This document shows positions 37,401 through 49,640 of a stretch of DNA of 64,000 bases, piece by piece. The stretch lies in contig NC_135175.1 of NCBI RefSeq assembly GCF_041146795.1, forward strand, positions 25,623,075-25,687,074, written 5' to 3'. The notes beneath the pieces are model-generated. The model worked only from the letters and a program-made list of their open reading frames with translations, was not told the origin of the DNA and did not search any database. The position numbers and the translations under genes are program-made. The DNA comes from Maylandia zebra. Its lineage: Eukaryota > Chordata > Actinopteri > Cichliformes > Cichlidae. How positions within the stretch are numbered: the stretch's first letter is position 1; each line of letters begins with the position of its first letter.

Positions 37401-39099
37401 TGATTGTAAAACTATGTTTGCTATAAACCAAAATTATGGAAGATATATTATCAGTTATGTAGCTTTAAACCGTACACATGCCTAAATAGCAGCACTAATC
37501 TCTATATTCATATGGCGGGCATGCAAAAGATGTTTCTGCTGTACTCTTTAATCGAGAATTTGCACAAATCCAACAGAAAGGAGAATATTGCATAAACACA
37601 TTTTGGTGAGAATGAAGCCAGCACTGGCAGCACTTTATAATATATCTCAAAAATAAAAGAGAAGTAAGAGTAAGAGCAGTAACTTGTTACATTACTGTAC
37701 TTTGGACCAATTTGATTAGTTATGCAAAACTTTGTAATTTATTACAAATGCCAGCCCTGTAATTATAGCGTTTTCAATAGGAATCATGCACTAAAACAGT
37801 GGAAAAGGATGATGGTTCAGGTATCAGTGAGTACCGAAGCTGGGAAGCCTTTCTAAAAGATGAATTACAACAGCATTGTTTTTACTATTAGTCTCACTAT
37901 GGGCAAAAGTGGAAAAAGGAAAAAAACAGGAAATAATAAAGCACTACAAGGCCAAGAAGTTCAATCTCTGGACATCTCTGGAACATGTTTTCACCCTCAC
38001 AGTCTCTACTCGTGCCTTTTACCACCTCTTCCAAAAACGAGGCAGCAAGCGGCGAGATGGATGGGCTGAGCGTTGCAAGATTTCCAAAAGCGAACAGAGT
38101 CTGACTGCTGCTCTACCTGAGGAGCAAAAACAAAAGAGCCATCTCTACCTGTAGGACTGTGGGAGTCGAGGCTTTGATCTGGACCAGAAAGAGAGAGTAG
38201 TTTGATGAAATATTGATGCTTTTTTTTTAACTGTGTCCTGTGGGAGCTCAGTCTGCTCTTAGGATGTGTGCGCTGATCCACAATACTGCTGCGTGCTCGG
38301 CTGTATGAGAACAGACTTGACCGTGGAGCTCAAGGAGTGTTATCGGCCCTAATGGGCCCGATGATGACCCCCCACTCTGGGCCTGAATTGGTCAGGGGCT
38401 TCTTCTACTGATCAAAAGAACAGGTGCATTTAATCAGTCGGCACCCATTGCAAAATACATACACCGCTGATATGTGTCTGACATCTAAACAGAAGCTGGA
38501 CAGCAAACCTGCACAACGTAAATCTTCATTTGGTGATGGACGGGTAATTGTTTGCCCTTGAAACAAAGGTGCAACAGCTTCAGATGTGCATGCAGTGAGC
38601 GCACAATTAAAACTGAATAACGGTGTTGGAAAACTGTTTTTAAATAGCCGGGGATTATTCACACTGAGGCTGTTTTGGCCGAGCATTCAAATACTTATTC
38701 AAAGCAAGCATCGTGTAATATCCGACTGGATGCTCGGAAAGTTTGCTATAAGCTCGTATGAAAGTGACCCATATTCTTAAAGCAACAACGTCGGGAAAAA
38801 AGGAAAAAATTTGAATGTTGATAAATTGCCTAGAGTGCTTTTGTTTGAAAGTTAAGAGGCCAACGAAGCCCAATCAGCCTGGAAAAGAGTGTGAAAAACG
38901 AGGATTTATCACTCCCATGCCTACGTCCATGCACAGATAGACGGCAGAGCATAATGACTTCTGTGGAAATAGCAGAACGATTATTTAAACTTAAAGGAAG
39001 AGGAGAAAGAGGCAGAGAAACGGGTCGAGTGGGGGGGAGGAAAGACAGGGTCTTTGGAGGAGCCAGGGGCAGGAGATAGTCTGGGAAAGGTCTCGCGTT

Positions 39100-39400
39100 A
39101 AAGTAGCATTAACATGCCTTTCCATTGGAGTCCATTAGATAATCATATTCATACCACACAAGGCTCAAAAACCTCTCTCTGTTTCATTATTCCCTTTTAA
39201 TCCAGCCTGATAAGGGGGTGCAGGCGTCGTGGTTTTATTATGTCGTCATTTGGAATCCACATGAAATCCCCACGGGATGTTATCACAGGGAAATTGCTTA
39301 AGTAGCCCAAGTGGATATAGTTTTGGGTTTATTATTTCTGACGGATTCAAAATAACTGCAAATATCATTTTTTTCCCCCTGATTATTGGGGGCTAAGAGT
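39100..39400. promoter_or_regulatory. candidate conserved non-coding element
   Basis: Repeat-free sequence of balanced composition with homeodomain-type (ATTAGATAATC) and GATA/TTATC words, e.g. CCTGATAAGG and GATGTTATCACAGGG. Low-complexity DNA lies on both sides. Inferred by eye only. Confidence 0.25.
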
Positions 39401-41379
39401 CTTATCAGTCATTCACACTAATGGCCCACTCAAGCCACCCGATACCTTCCGGCAGGGGGGAAAAAGGAGGGATGCTGAGAGGAGAAGACGGGTGTGAGGG
39501 TGGGGGGGTTTGGGAGTGCTGCGTTTGAGTGTGTCCTAAGTGTACAAGTGTGCACAGGCACAGGACATGTGAGGAAACTGAAAGCAGGAAAAACAACAAC
39601 ACAAAGAGCGATTGAAAGCGGAGACTTCTGAACAAAGTAACATGCTCCTGACGGTAGATTAGGGGCTGCTGGCGCTCTCCTTTGCGGCCCCCAGATCTTC
39701 CCTGGCAAACAGAGCAGATGTCAGATTGCTCCCATCGTTTGTGGTTCGGCAGATTTGTGGTCTTGAGGAAAGCGAACACTTTGACTAAATCCATTAGGGC
39801 CTGTATTAGACAGACACTACACAGGGAAGAAACACGAGGCAGGAAATATATGGGCAAACAAACCTTTAATTTAACCTTTAACTAATGAAATATATGTAAT
39901 TATTAAGTCACGAGGGATAAGGTGTTCATGTTTACGGATTGAAAAGTCTTCTTTTTCTGTTTCTTGTTACAAAGAAAATCTTGTGCAAAGTCAAACGAGT
40001 TGTCAAAGCAACGCTGAAGCAAGGTCGATTTTCTCTGCTGGGAGTTTTTAGAAGTTTTGAACATTTTTGCAGGATTTTATCAAACTATCCTAAGCTTCTG
40101 GAGTCACAGGTTAAAAGGTCAGGCCCCTCAAAGCAAAGGAAATCTGTGTTTTTGCTCATTTGTATGTTAAGGTACGTGTCCACACACACACATTTCGCTT
40201 TTATACGCTTATATTTTTGAGATATATATGGCTCCTCAATACAGAATAACAGTGCACTGAACTCCAATACTTTGAAGGACATATAGGGTACCCAATATAT
40301 CGAGCTGGCACTATATACTGTGAATGATGTTTGTCTTAAACTACACTGCTAATGGCTTATTGCTTTCCCTTTAATATCTGCAATTAAATATTTTTCCAGA
40401 AAGTGCAGTGTTCTCTTCTTATAATGATAAAATTGACAAAAAATGATGGTGACTGGTTAATATCAACATGTTTTATAAGATGTATATTTTAAAATTTCAC
40501 TCTTTTTGTGATTATTTTCTTATATTATGTACAACATTTTTTTAGACATAAACCCCTGGGAAAGCCTGGGCATGGAGTCAGAACTGAATAGTAAGTTTTG
40601 TAACCAAGCAGCCACCAAATGCCTAAGTCTTGGAGTTTAGTTTTAAAATTGCTAGCTCTTATTTCCAATCGAGAAGATTAAAATACTACTTTGTGAGCAT
40701 AAACAGATTTAATAACCTGCAATTTGTGTCATGTAAAGGCAGAGATCAGCTGAGACTTGGTTGCTTAGTAAAAACTTACTGACAACTTGACTCACATTCA
40801 GCTCCTCACTACTTTCGGCCTGTGTTTGTCTACAGCCGAAAACACTTCAAAAACTCTGTAATCTGAATACAACTTATCCATTTTGCAGCAAACAGTACAG
40901 TCGCCCCTGTCATTCCTCTGTTTCATGCAGCCGCTCCATTTCCAGCGGTCACATCTGTGTGGATATAATATGCTTATTCTGCTGTATCCATTTCACTGTG
41001 ACATCTGTCCACCAGAGAAGAATTAAAGGCAAAAAAATAAAATAATCCAAATGCCTACGCAACACTCTGCCAAGTATTGATTTACTGTTACATGTGTAAC
41101 ATACAGTACGCGGACAAACCGAGCGCTACATTTTATTTCAGTGAGATCATCTGAAACTGGGAACACGCTCTGCGGGGTTGGTGATTATTTGAGAAATGAG
41201 CCCAGATGCTGATCTTAAACGCACGGCGCTCCTTCTCGATTGTGAGCTGGTGAAAAGTAAGACTGGGTGCGCAGGGATAAGATGTCTGCATCCCGCGTGT
41301 GTGTCGGTGTGTGTTTGTGTGCCTGTTTGTGAGCATGCCCGAGCGTCCACCTTAGTGAGCGCACCTCCCTGTCTGTAGA

Positions 41380-41660
41380 TCTCAGGGTCTGGAACAAACA
41401 GTAGTTCCTTCTTAATTGGGGTGAGATCTGGGGCTTAAAGAGGGCCAAGAAGGGACCTGAACCCCTTTCTTTCTCCTCCAGAATCGCTTTGGCTACAGAG
41501 GCGCTTTTGATGTGTGCTTTGGCTCTGTGAGTCCTACTTTGGAATATGTTCTTGGGAGACCGTTGGTTACTTGCCTCCAGGCAGAATCTCAATCCCCAGG
41601 ATCCTGGCCCTCTTTGATGAAATACTTTCGGGAGCCGCTAACCCCACTGATGCCCATGTG
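41380..41660. promoter_or_regulatory. candidate conserved non-coding element upstream of gli3
   Basis: Unique-looking balanced sequence about 1.7 kb before the inferred gli3 first exon. Two overlapping open frames cross it (41512-41789) but end in Pro/Leu/Ser low complexity, so coding is unlikely. Confidence 0.25.
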
Positions 41661-42929
41661 CACCTCCTCCCTCCTCCTTTACCCTCTTGTTCTCCCCTAC
41701 CTCGCCCCGATCCTCTTTCCACCCTTCACCTCCCCCAGCCTCCCACCTCTACTACCACGTTCCTTGGATTCTCTTTGAGAGATTCATAACAAGGACTTTA
41801 TCTCTGTGTAGTCCGGGCCAGATGAGCACCGCCTGACAAACTGACAGGAGAATTAGCGGCTGTCTTACAGAGCACCTTTGACTGTCTCCTCTCTCGGCCC
41901 GACTTCCTGTAGCTACAGACGTGAGCGTTTTCTATTCATATTCTCATACTCCATTCTTGTGCACGTGGAACACTTCTATATTTAGTTTTATGACCTCTTA
42001 ACCTTGTTTATTTTGTCTGTTTCCCCTTAAAATAATAACTAAACATAAATATCTTTTAAAAAAATTTATGGATGCCAAAGAAACTTCACACCCATGAAAA
42101 CCAATATAGTCGTTCACACACTCATCACAGTTTACAGTTTTGTCACCTTGCTTCTAATTGACATCCGAAATCCATCTTCACATTGCGACAAAGTCAAAAT
42201 CCCGACACTTATAACGATGACAAAGACGTTGACAGTTGTGACAGAAGATCCTGAGCTCTGATTGATTGGGCGGTAATTAGTCATTGCTGACTTTATCAGC
42301 ATAATAAGTGTCAGGAAAGTGATTATAAGGCAGCCTTAAAAGACGGATATTTGTCTTTAAATCAAACGGTTTAGTCATTTGTCACAGCAGCCGATTGGAT
42401 GTGTGTTACAATGAGGAACAAATAGACTTGACGGACCTGACCTCTCGGCCACACACACACATTCAAATGCTGGTTAAACGGTTGATTTTCCTTCCCAAAC
42501 TCCCACCTCTTCATTGATTGAAACTGCACCCTAAAGACCTCTCTTACCACATAATTTCCCTGTATATTGATTATGTATATTGATTACACCTAACCCTACA
42601 GGAGGGCTTCCCTCTGCTGAAGCATTAGTAGGTATGACTCTGAAGGCTGAGCCCAGGAGGCTCTCATAAATCTGCAGTTAAATGTATGTATGAGTTTCTA
42701 CATTAAAAAGTGGGTGTTTTCAACTGAGATCTATGAGATTATTTCAGCTATTTTAGTTAAAGCTTGGATCCAATTAACTCTTGGTCCCTAAAATGCAGCC
42801 ATTCATGCTTAACCTGGACCTGTTTTCCTCTTCTTTGTGGTGTAAGGACTGAAACTTCAGTTTTATTTTGTTCTTTCTCCCCTCTAGGTTTATTTCTACT
42901 ACAGAAATAGTACTACTGAGGAACAAGTC

Positions 42930-43513
42930 TTTAAAATGCTTACTAAGAAAGAAAGAAAGAGAAAGAAAGGGGTAGCCTGCACAAAATAAAAAAGGAGTAG
43001 GCAGTGAGTAAAGGAGGGAGCAATCCGAAGGGAGGAGTCAAGCGAGGGAAGGAGCAGCTGGAGTCCCACACTTCGCCCTCACTCTCTCTCTCTCTCGACT
43101 CTCTCTCTCTCCCTCTTCCCGAAAAAAAAAAACCGCTCTAAATGTAATAACAACTCTCCATGCGCTTCTCTGACGCTTATGTTGTTTTTACGCACATCTG
43201 CGGTCTGCTATCGGCAGATATTATCGGCAGGCTGATGGTGTTAGTCCGGCGGTGGTTGAACACAGCAAACTGTGAGAAGGAGGAGAAAGACAGACAAGAG
43301 GAAAAAGTCTGGCAGCGCCGTTTTGGAGTTGGAGTTGCAGCGTAAAAAAAGAAAAAAGAAAAAAAAAACTCCCAGGCAACTCTAGAGGCACATCTGCAAG
43401 TTAGGAAGAGGAGGAGAAGAGGAAAGAAGACACATCTATATATTTTTTTCTTTTTTCGCCTGAGAAGATTTTTTTTAAAGTCGAGAATTAGAGGGGAATT
43501 CACCCAGAGAGAA
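42930..43513 (+). other. gli3: gli3 promoter and non-coding exon 1, inferred
   Basis: A homopurine GA-rich block (42945-43050) is followed by a (CT)n initiator-like block (43080-43115) and a CpG-containing, GA-rich leader ending AGAGAA|GTAAGTA at 43513/43514. The exon would start near 43.1 kb and splice to the coding exon at 60628. An upstream frame of 61 codons (43160-43345) lies inside it. The assignment to gli3 rests on strand, position and the absence of any other gene in between. Other first exons may exist. Confidence 0.5.
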
Positions 43514-46059
43514 GTAAGTAATCTGCTGAAAGCTCGCACACACCGCACACAAATACACTTTCTTTTTCTTTCTGAACATTGTTGCGCTCGTTTGTCTGCT
43601 TTTAAAGTTGAGAAAGCCACTCAGAGTTTGTGAAGCAGCGGAGGTTTCATATTTCAAAACGATGGAATTTCATACAAGTTCAGATGTAGAGGTGAAGTGC
43701 ACCAACTGCGAGAACAGTTTATGAAACTAGCGAAGAAAGCCTCGATCAGGGACTCCCCCCTCCAAAAAAAGAAGAAAGAAAAAAGAAACAGCGTAAATGC
43801 ACCACTGTCTGTTTTACGCTCGGCCCGGCTGTGATTTAATCTGTGAAAGAAGCGTCGGTTGTTAGAAACCCCCGGATGGCAGACTTAACAAGTATCCACC
43901 GCAGACAGATGTGCATTTTCAAACCAGTTGCATAAACTTTCACATTAATGAAAAACGTGTTTTTGTAAAGTTTAATAAGACAGAGAGAGGGGAAAAAACA
44001 CTCTTAGAGTTTGGAAGTGAAACTTTATTGGACCTCAAATAAGCGCGCGCGGGGGTGTGGTGTATAGTGGCGTGGGATGAGACCGGGGGGGGGGGGCGGG
44101 TCATATTTATGTGCATTTGTGATCATATTTCAGGATCTGTTATTGATTTGCTTTAACAAGCGAGAGACTCGGGGAAACACTTAGTGACGGCATACATGTT
44201 CAACTTTTTATTTCAATCCACCCAAAACCTGTGGCTGACCCTCCCCTTGACCTTTGACCTCCCCTTGCTTCACTATCGAGCACCTAGTCATTTATAGTTT
44301 TGTAATATTTAATTAGCCGAGACTTAAAATTGGAAAAACTCAAAAAAAAATTGACAATAAATTATAACATTAAATTTCCTCATGAAATTATTTTTAGTTA
44401 TAAAAACGGAGAAAATTAAAGTATTTGGATGATTTCATATAAATCTTTGTTTTCCCTGTCAGCATCCGCTAACCTGACGTAGTTAAAGAGACTCTCCAGA
44501 GCTTCTGTCAATTTGATTTGCATTGGAAAATTTTTAAAATGATGTTCTTCCCCTTAAGAAAGAACATATTTAAGCGTACATCACAGTGTGTTTGAAGGCA
44601 TGCGCATGTGCTCAGAGAAATTTAAGCCCATTACACTGAGGTCTGTGGCCCTGCAGGGGTCCATGGGGGAGGTTTTATGGGGGACCCAAGCAAAATTAAA
44701 TAAAGCATAAATCCTCTGTATTTTAGTTGATTAGAGTTTGTTAGTATTTAAAAAGTGATGGATATACTTCACATGCAAGGTGTCATTTAAAAAGTTACAT
44801 CAATAATAATAATTATAGGAAGAAGAAGAAGAAGAATAGAAAGCTCTCACATGGGCTTGTGCAGATTTAAAAAAAATGTGGGAACAGGGGAACAGAAGTC
44901 TGGTGTGTTCATTTTGGGGGTCCAGGACATGAAAACGTTTGGGAGCCCCCCCCCACCCTCGAGCCTCCACATGTGCAGATATTTGTTTGAAACTTTCCCT
45001 CCTGTTCCTCGCCAGCTGTTCCACATTTTATCTGCTCCTCTGCTCTCGGGTTTCATACAGACGACGAGGGTCCGAGGTGCTCAGCCATGCGGTGCAGCTC
45101 AAATCCTCCCTTTTTTTGTGAGTGTTGTGTATGTGTGTGTGGGTTTTCTTTTTTCTTTTTTTTGGCACATGGCAAATTATTAACGGAGGTTTGGCTGCCT
45201 TGAGACGGAGCAGCGAGCGAACGCATGCGAAATAAGATGTTTAACAGGACACACAGATAAAAAAAAAAAAAATCTCCTTTTGGGTGTTTTTTTTATAAGG
45301 TTGCTCTCATCGTTCATCTTGTCTGAGCATTTGGCTTTGAGCGGGGCTTTTGCAGGTCTTGGTAACATTTGTCCAATAAAATAAAATAGGCACTGTCACA
45401 TAAACTGTCATTTAATATTTCCCCCATTCTATTTTATTAATAATAACAAAATAACATTCGCAGGGCTGAAGCTGGAAAATTTACCACTGCACTCAGTTAA
45501 AAAAAATAAAAGCAGACAAGTCAGGCCTTAAAAATCTGAAAATTTTAGGCCTAAGCTTTATTTTTAAAATGACAACTTGAGGACAATTTGTAATTAAATT
45601 TTGTTTGCATGTATTTATGTATTTTTATGGCGTGTGACTTCTTAATTAAGCATTTTGAGATGATACTGGTAATTAAAAAAATTACACCGATAAATATTGT
45701 TCCCTGTATATCATCATAGGAGGCCCTTGTCATTTTATTTTCAGTATAAGACATCACATTTAAATTTGACGATTAATCAACAATTCAGTGCTGATAGATC
45801 AAAATATGTAACATTTTTAAATGGTTAAATCAATTAAAAAATAATGGCTTCAATTTCTATAGTTACACAATAATCTAATGTATGTAATATATATTTTCCA
45901 AATATCTAATAAATAATAAATCATAAGAAAGGAAGTCCACCTTGTGAAAAATTGTAAAAGATAAATCTGCACACTGTCTGTGTGTATATCTAATTTTGCT
46001 GCTTCTGCTTTCGCACGATACTATCTGAAAGTGGTGCACCTTTTCCAAATAAAGGACTT

Positions 46060-46345
46060 TGTCTCATTACAATGCAGCAGCAAGGATGAATGCAGCACTG
46101 TTTAAGATGCTAATCTTCTGGAATGAGATGCACAACTTAGAGCCATTCGCTTACTGTAGCCAGGAAAGATGTATCGTTGCCGCTCTGTGCTTCATAACTC
46201 CACGCGCGAGGAAAAGGCGGATAACGTTTCCCTCTGCAGGAATCGGTCCGTCAGATATCAGCGGCGGCGGCAGCAGCGTGCTGCTTTATCTCAACTTTAA
46301 AAATTTCTCTTTTATGCATGGGGACGTTGGCCGAGGACACCTGTG
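46060..46345. promoter_or_regulatory. candidate conserved non-coding element
   Basis: Balanced, CpG-containing unique sequence within AT-rich intron, running from CATTACAATGCAGCAGCAAG to about GTGACCTGGTGACCTGG, with a CGG/CAG-rich core near 46260. Not coding by frame analysis. Confidence 0.25.
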
Positions 46346-46419
46346 ACCTGGTGACCTGGCAGAATAGGGGATGTCATGTTAATGCAGGGAGATGATGTGC
46401 TATTAGCTTTTGAGGTATG

Positions 46420-46690
46420 GCCTGCTCCTCTTTGTAAGGGCCTTACATTCACAGTTACAGGCAGTTTGTATCCTCAGGCCTTTTTTGCCCTGTTGGAAGT
46501 ATACCTGTTATCAGGTTTGTATGCAAGAAGCCCTAATGAGCTGTTTTGTTGTGCTAATGCCACGACCTGAAGCACTCAAAGAGGTGGCAAATGTTTTGTT
46601 AAAACGAGGGTAATGTGAGGGAAGTTGATTATCCTTTAGATAATGAGCACAGATGTGAGGGTTTTGTGTAATCGTGCTCACTTTGTGGGT
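46420..46690. promoter_or_regulatory. candidate conserved non-coding element
   Basis: Unique-looking sequence with paired CCTAATGAGC and TAATGAGCAC words (homeodomain-like) and GTTGATTATCC. Separated from the previous block by a short AT stretch. Confidence 0.25.
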
Positions 46691-49269
46691 TTTCCTGCAG
46701 GTTGCTGTTGGTTCGTTGATTTTTTTTCCCTCGCTTTTTTGTACTTTTCCTAAAACTTCCTGAGAGGATAAAACTGACAGTTTCATTTTATGTAATAATA
46801 AAAATCAGCTCACATTGTGATTAGCTGTTGCTTTCCTTGCATACGGCTGGCGTAGTTGAATAGATGGCCCCCAAAAGAAATCTCTTACTCTCTTACTTTG
46901 ATGATTTGGTACTTTGATATGTTGACATCAAATGAAACAGACACAGTGGGGAAAGAAAGAGGACAAGTCAGACAGAGGTAGTGATTGAGGGGAAAAAAAG
47001 GCTGTTCATGAGAGCGGGTGGAAATGTGTGTGTGTGTGTGTGTGTGTGTAAGTGCAGTTTGTGAGGCACGGAGGAGTGCTCTGAAAACTTGGGCTGAGAC
47101 AGCAAACCTGAGGAGCGTCAAAATGTCTGGATGCATTTGCGTATGAGCAGAGACAAGAAGGGGTCTTCGGGTGTGCGAGGGCTTCTCCTTGGCCTCCTAA
47201 TCCCCAGGCCCAGCCATCCCTTCAGGGCATGCCTCAGATCTGGCTCTCTGGCTCTGTGCGTGGACGACCCAGCTCCGCCAGCAGATTTAATATGCTATGT
47301 GTTCCTGCTCCCCCGGCTCCCCTCCACCTCAACCATCATTGTCCCAGAGCGGGACCCTCACTCGCTGTTTCAAGGAGTCTGCTAAAGGCACCTTTCAAGC
47401 CAAGGGGTGATGTCTTTGGATAAGGCGTATGGCGGGGAGGGAAAATAGTGATGAAGGCGATATGAGACTCGAGAAAGGAAAAATGTAATTTCACATATGT
47501 ATATGACTCGCATTCAGGGATTGTAATTCACTTGGGTGTTTGCTAGCCAGCAAAAACAGTCGTACTCTGAGTGCACATGCATTCTCGTGCTCATTCACAC
47601 TCTTATTTCTCTTTCTTGTTCTCTCATTCATACAGTTTTTTGTTTTTGTGTGTGTGCTGTTCTCTTTCTTACTGTCTTTTTTTCGTCTTTTAACTGCATG
47701 AAAAATAAAAAGGAAAAAAAAGTTGGAAAAGTTTTTTTTTGCTATAGCTTTCGTCCTTTGGAAAGTCCATTTGCACCTGACAATTTGCCTCCCAGAGTGA
47801 GGTGAAGAAAACGGCAATAAAAAAAAATGGTGGGGGTGGGGAAACATTCACATAAATTTGAATCAAGTGGTTCGGATTTACGGTAGATGAAGCTGTGTTT
47901 GACAGCTCGACATAAAGCCTGCTGTAGGAGACGGTAAATTTTATTGCGGCAGAAACGCGGGCTTGTGTGCGAGGATCCAGTGGTGTGCCAGCTCGTGACT
48001 GGTGTTTTCTTTTCTCGCACACTTTGGAAGAGAAGCGGACAGGTCACGCCTGCGTGTGACTGCCGCTCATCTCCTCCTCTGTTTGCTGTAGCTGCTGTAA
48101 AAATGTCTTTAAGTCCGCCGTGTGAAGTGTAGCAGCGAGAGTTGAAGTGCTTTTAGTCCGGGGGCCCATTTGTTTGTGTGTAAAGTTTGTGCGCCTAAAG
48201 AGACAGTTTCCTGGGGCTCCGGGGCGGTGGCGGGTTTGGTGGGGGCTCTTTCTTAGTGCAGATGTGGCATTGTGTCAGCTTTGATGGGAGCCGGTTGTGG
48301 CATCCGTGAGGGGGTCTGTGCTTTCCTGTCAAGGGTGGCGATTGGGAGACAGATGAACTGGCCGCTTGCTGTGAACAATGATCCGTCACGTACCGCTGCT
48401 TCTTGACGTGTGGGGCTAGGCTGCACCGAGGCATCAGTTTGGGCACTAATTTTTTTCCCTCTGCCATAACTGTTTAAACTGAGCCCTGTGTAGTGCATTT
48501 TGTTGCACAAAACACCTGCACTCACAGCAGTAATTAAGTTATGTGTTGTCATGCAACGATGCTCGCGCTGTGTGTTTGCAGCCCCGTGCTGCTTGTAGTT
48601 GTCTTTCAGTGGGAGTTATCGCCGAGCTTTGGTGAGTCCCCGAGTGGAGGTCAAGGGGGTGTCTGTTGTTTGGATGTCACATATAAATCCCAAGGTTAAT
48701 ACCTGAAAGAAGAGCAGGCCCAGACATTCTCTTTGCTCTCCAAACATGTTTTAGATGAGTACCTCTTTACCCGCTCTGCCGCCTTCGTTTCCGTCTGCCG
48801 TGGACTTGGGGCAAGTTGGAAAAGGAGGGGCGTGTGGGGCGGGTATCCCAAATAAACCCCTTTAGTGTGTTCTTTTCAGTAATGAATGCTAACAAACTCT
48901 GGCTCTAATAATGCCTCATCTTGGAAAAACAAAAGGGGAACTCTACTATCTGAACAAATTTCTACCCGAACCTGAAAGAGCCCTCCTTTGACAGCGCAGC
49001 ATTTGAAGACTAATCGTTTTTTCTCATGCAAAGCACGCTGTTTTAAGAGCCCGGGCCACGGAAAGAGAGGGGGCTGTGTTTTAACAATACTCCGCAGGGA
49101 GTGAGGAACAGGGTTCTGGGAGGGGAGGTAGGGTTGTAGAGAAGAGGGGTGGGGGGGGATTCCTCTCTCCTTTGCTCCTCAGACAAAGCCCGGTTCCTTT
49201 CAGTTTTGCATGGGGGGTAGGGTGCGTGGAGAAAAGGAGGGAGCGAGCAAGAGTTTGAGTTCCTTGAAA

Positions 49270-49640
49270 GAGATGGACTCGAGCCGTTTTTAATGACAGT
49301 TTGTCACTGTGGCCTCTCTACTTTCCAGGGAATTTGTTGGGCTGGCCTTGCAGTGACAGGCCTGGAAAGAAGCAGGCCTGAGAAAATTTATCGAGAAACA
49401 GAAATATTAACGTGTACATGGGGCCCTAAAACGGCTTTGGCTATTCCTGCCAGACTGGTGTTTTTATTAAGAGGGGTCGACATGCTTTGGAAATATATCT
49501 TATTCATGAAGAAAGCCAGGTTAGACTTCCCAAAGAATTCATTATGTTCCCCCAGATGCGGCTTTGTGGGTCGCAGTCGTCCCTTGGAGGACGTGGAGCG
49601 TGGAGCGCAACATTGTAAAAGCTCCCTCAGTGGGCATGGG
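49270..49640. promoter_or_regulatory. candidate conserved non-coding element
   Basis: Repeat-free balanced sequence from GACTCGAGCCGTTTTTAATG to GGACGTGGAGCGTGGAGCGC, with TTTTTATTAAGAGG and TCTTATTCATGAAG words. The long open frame across it probably reflects low stop-codon density, not a gene. Confidence 0.3.

Larger units (their letters stand above)
30021..42900. other. intergenic between ccr9 and gli3
   Basis: About 13 kb with no gene recognised on either strand. It contains two Tc1 relics (31.4 kb and 36.5 kb) and, from about 39 kb on, stretches of more balanced composition that look constrained and may be gli3 upstream enhancers. The 150-codon minus frame at 39857-39405 is Ser/Pro/Thr-rich and has no family features. 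Confidence 0.6.

Noticed and set aside
39405..39857. 150-codon minus-strand frame
   Set aside because: Ser/Pro/Thr-rich low complexity, no domain or splice context, overlaps other open frames.
43177..43620. 147-codon minus-strand frame
   Set aside because: Phe/Ser/Lys homopolymer-like text from the A- and GA-rich gli3 leader read backwards.
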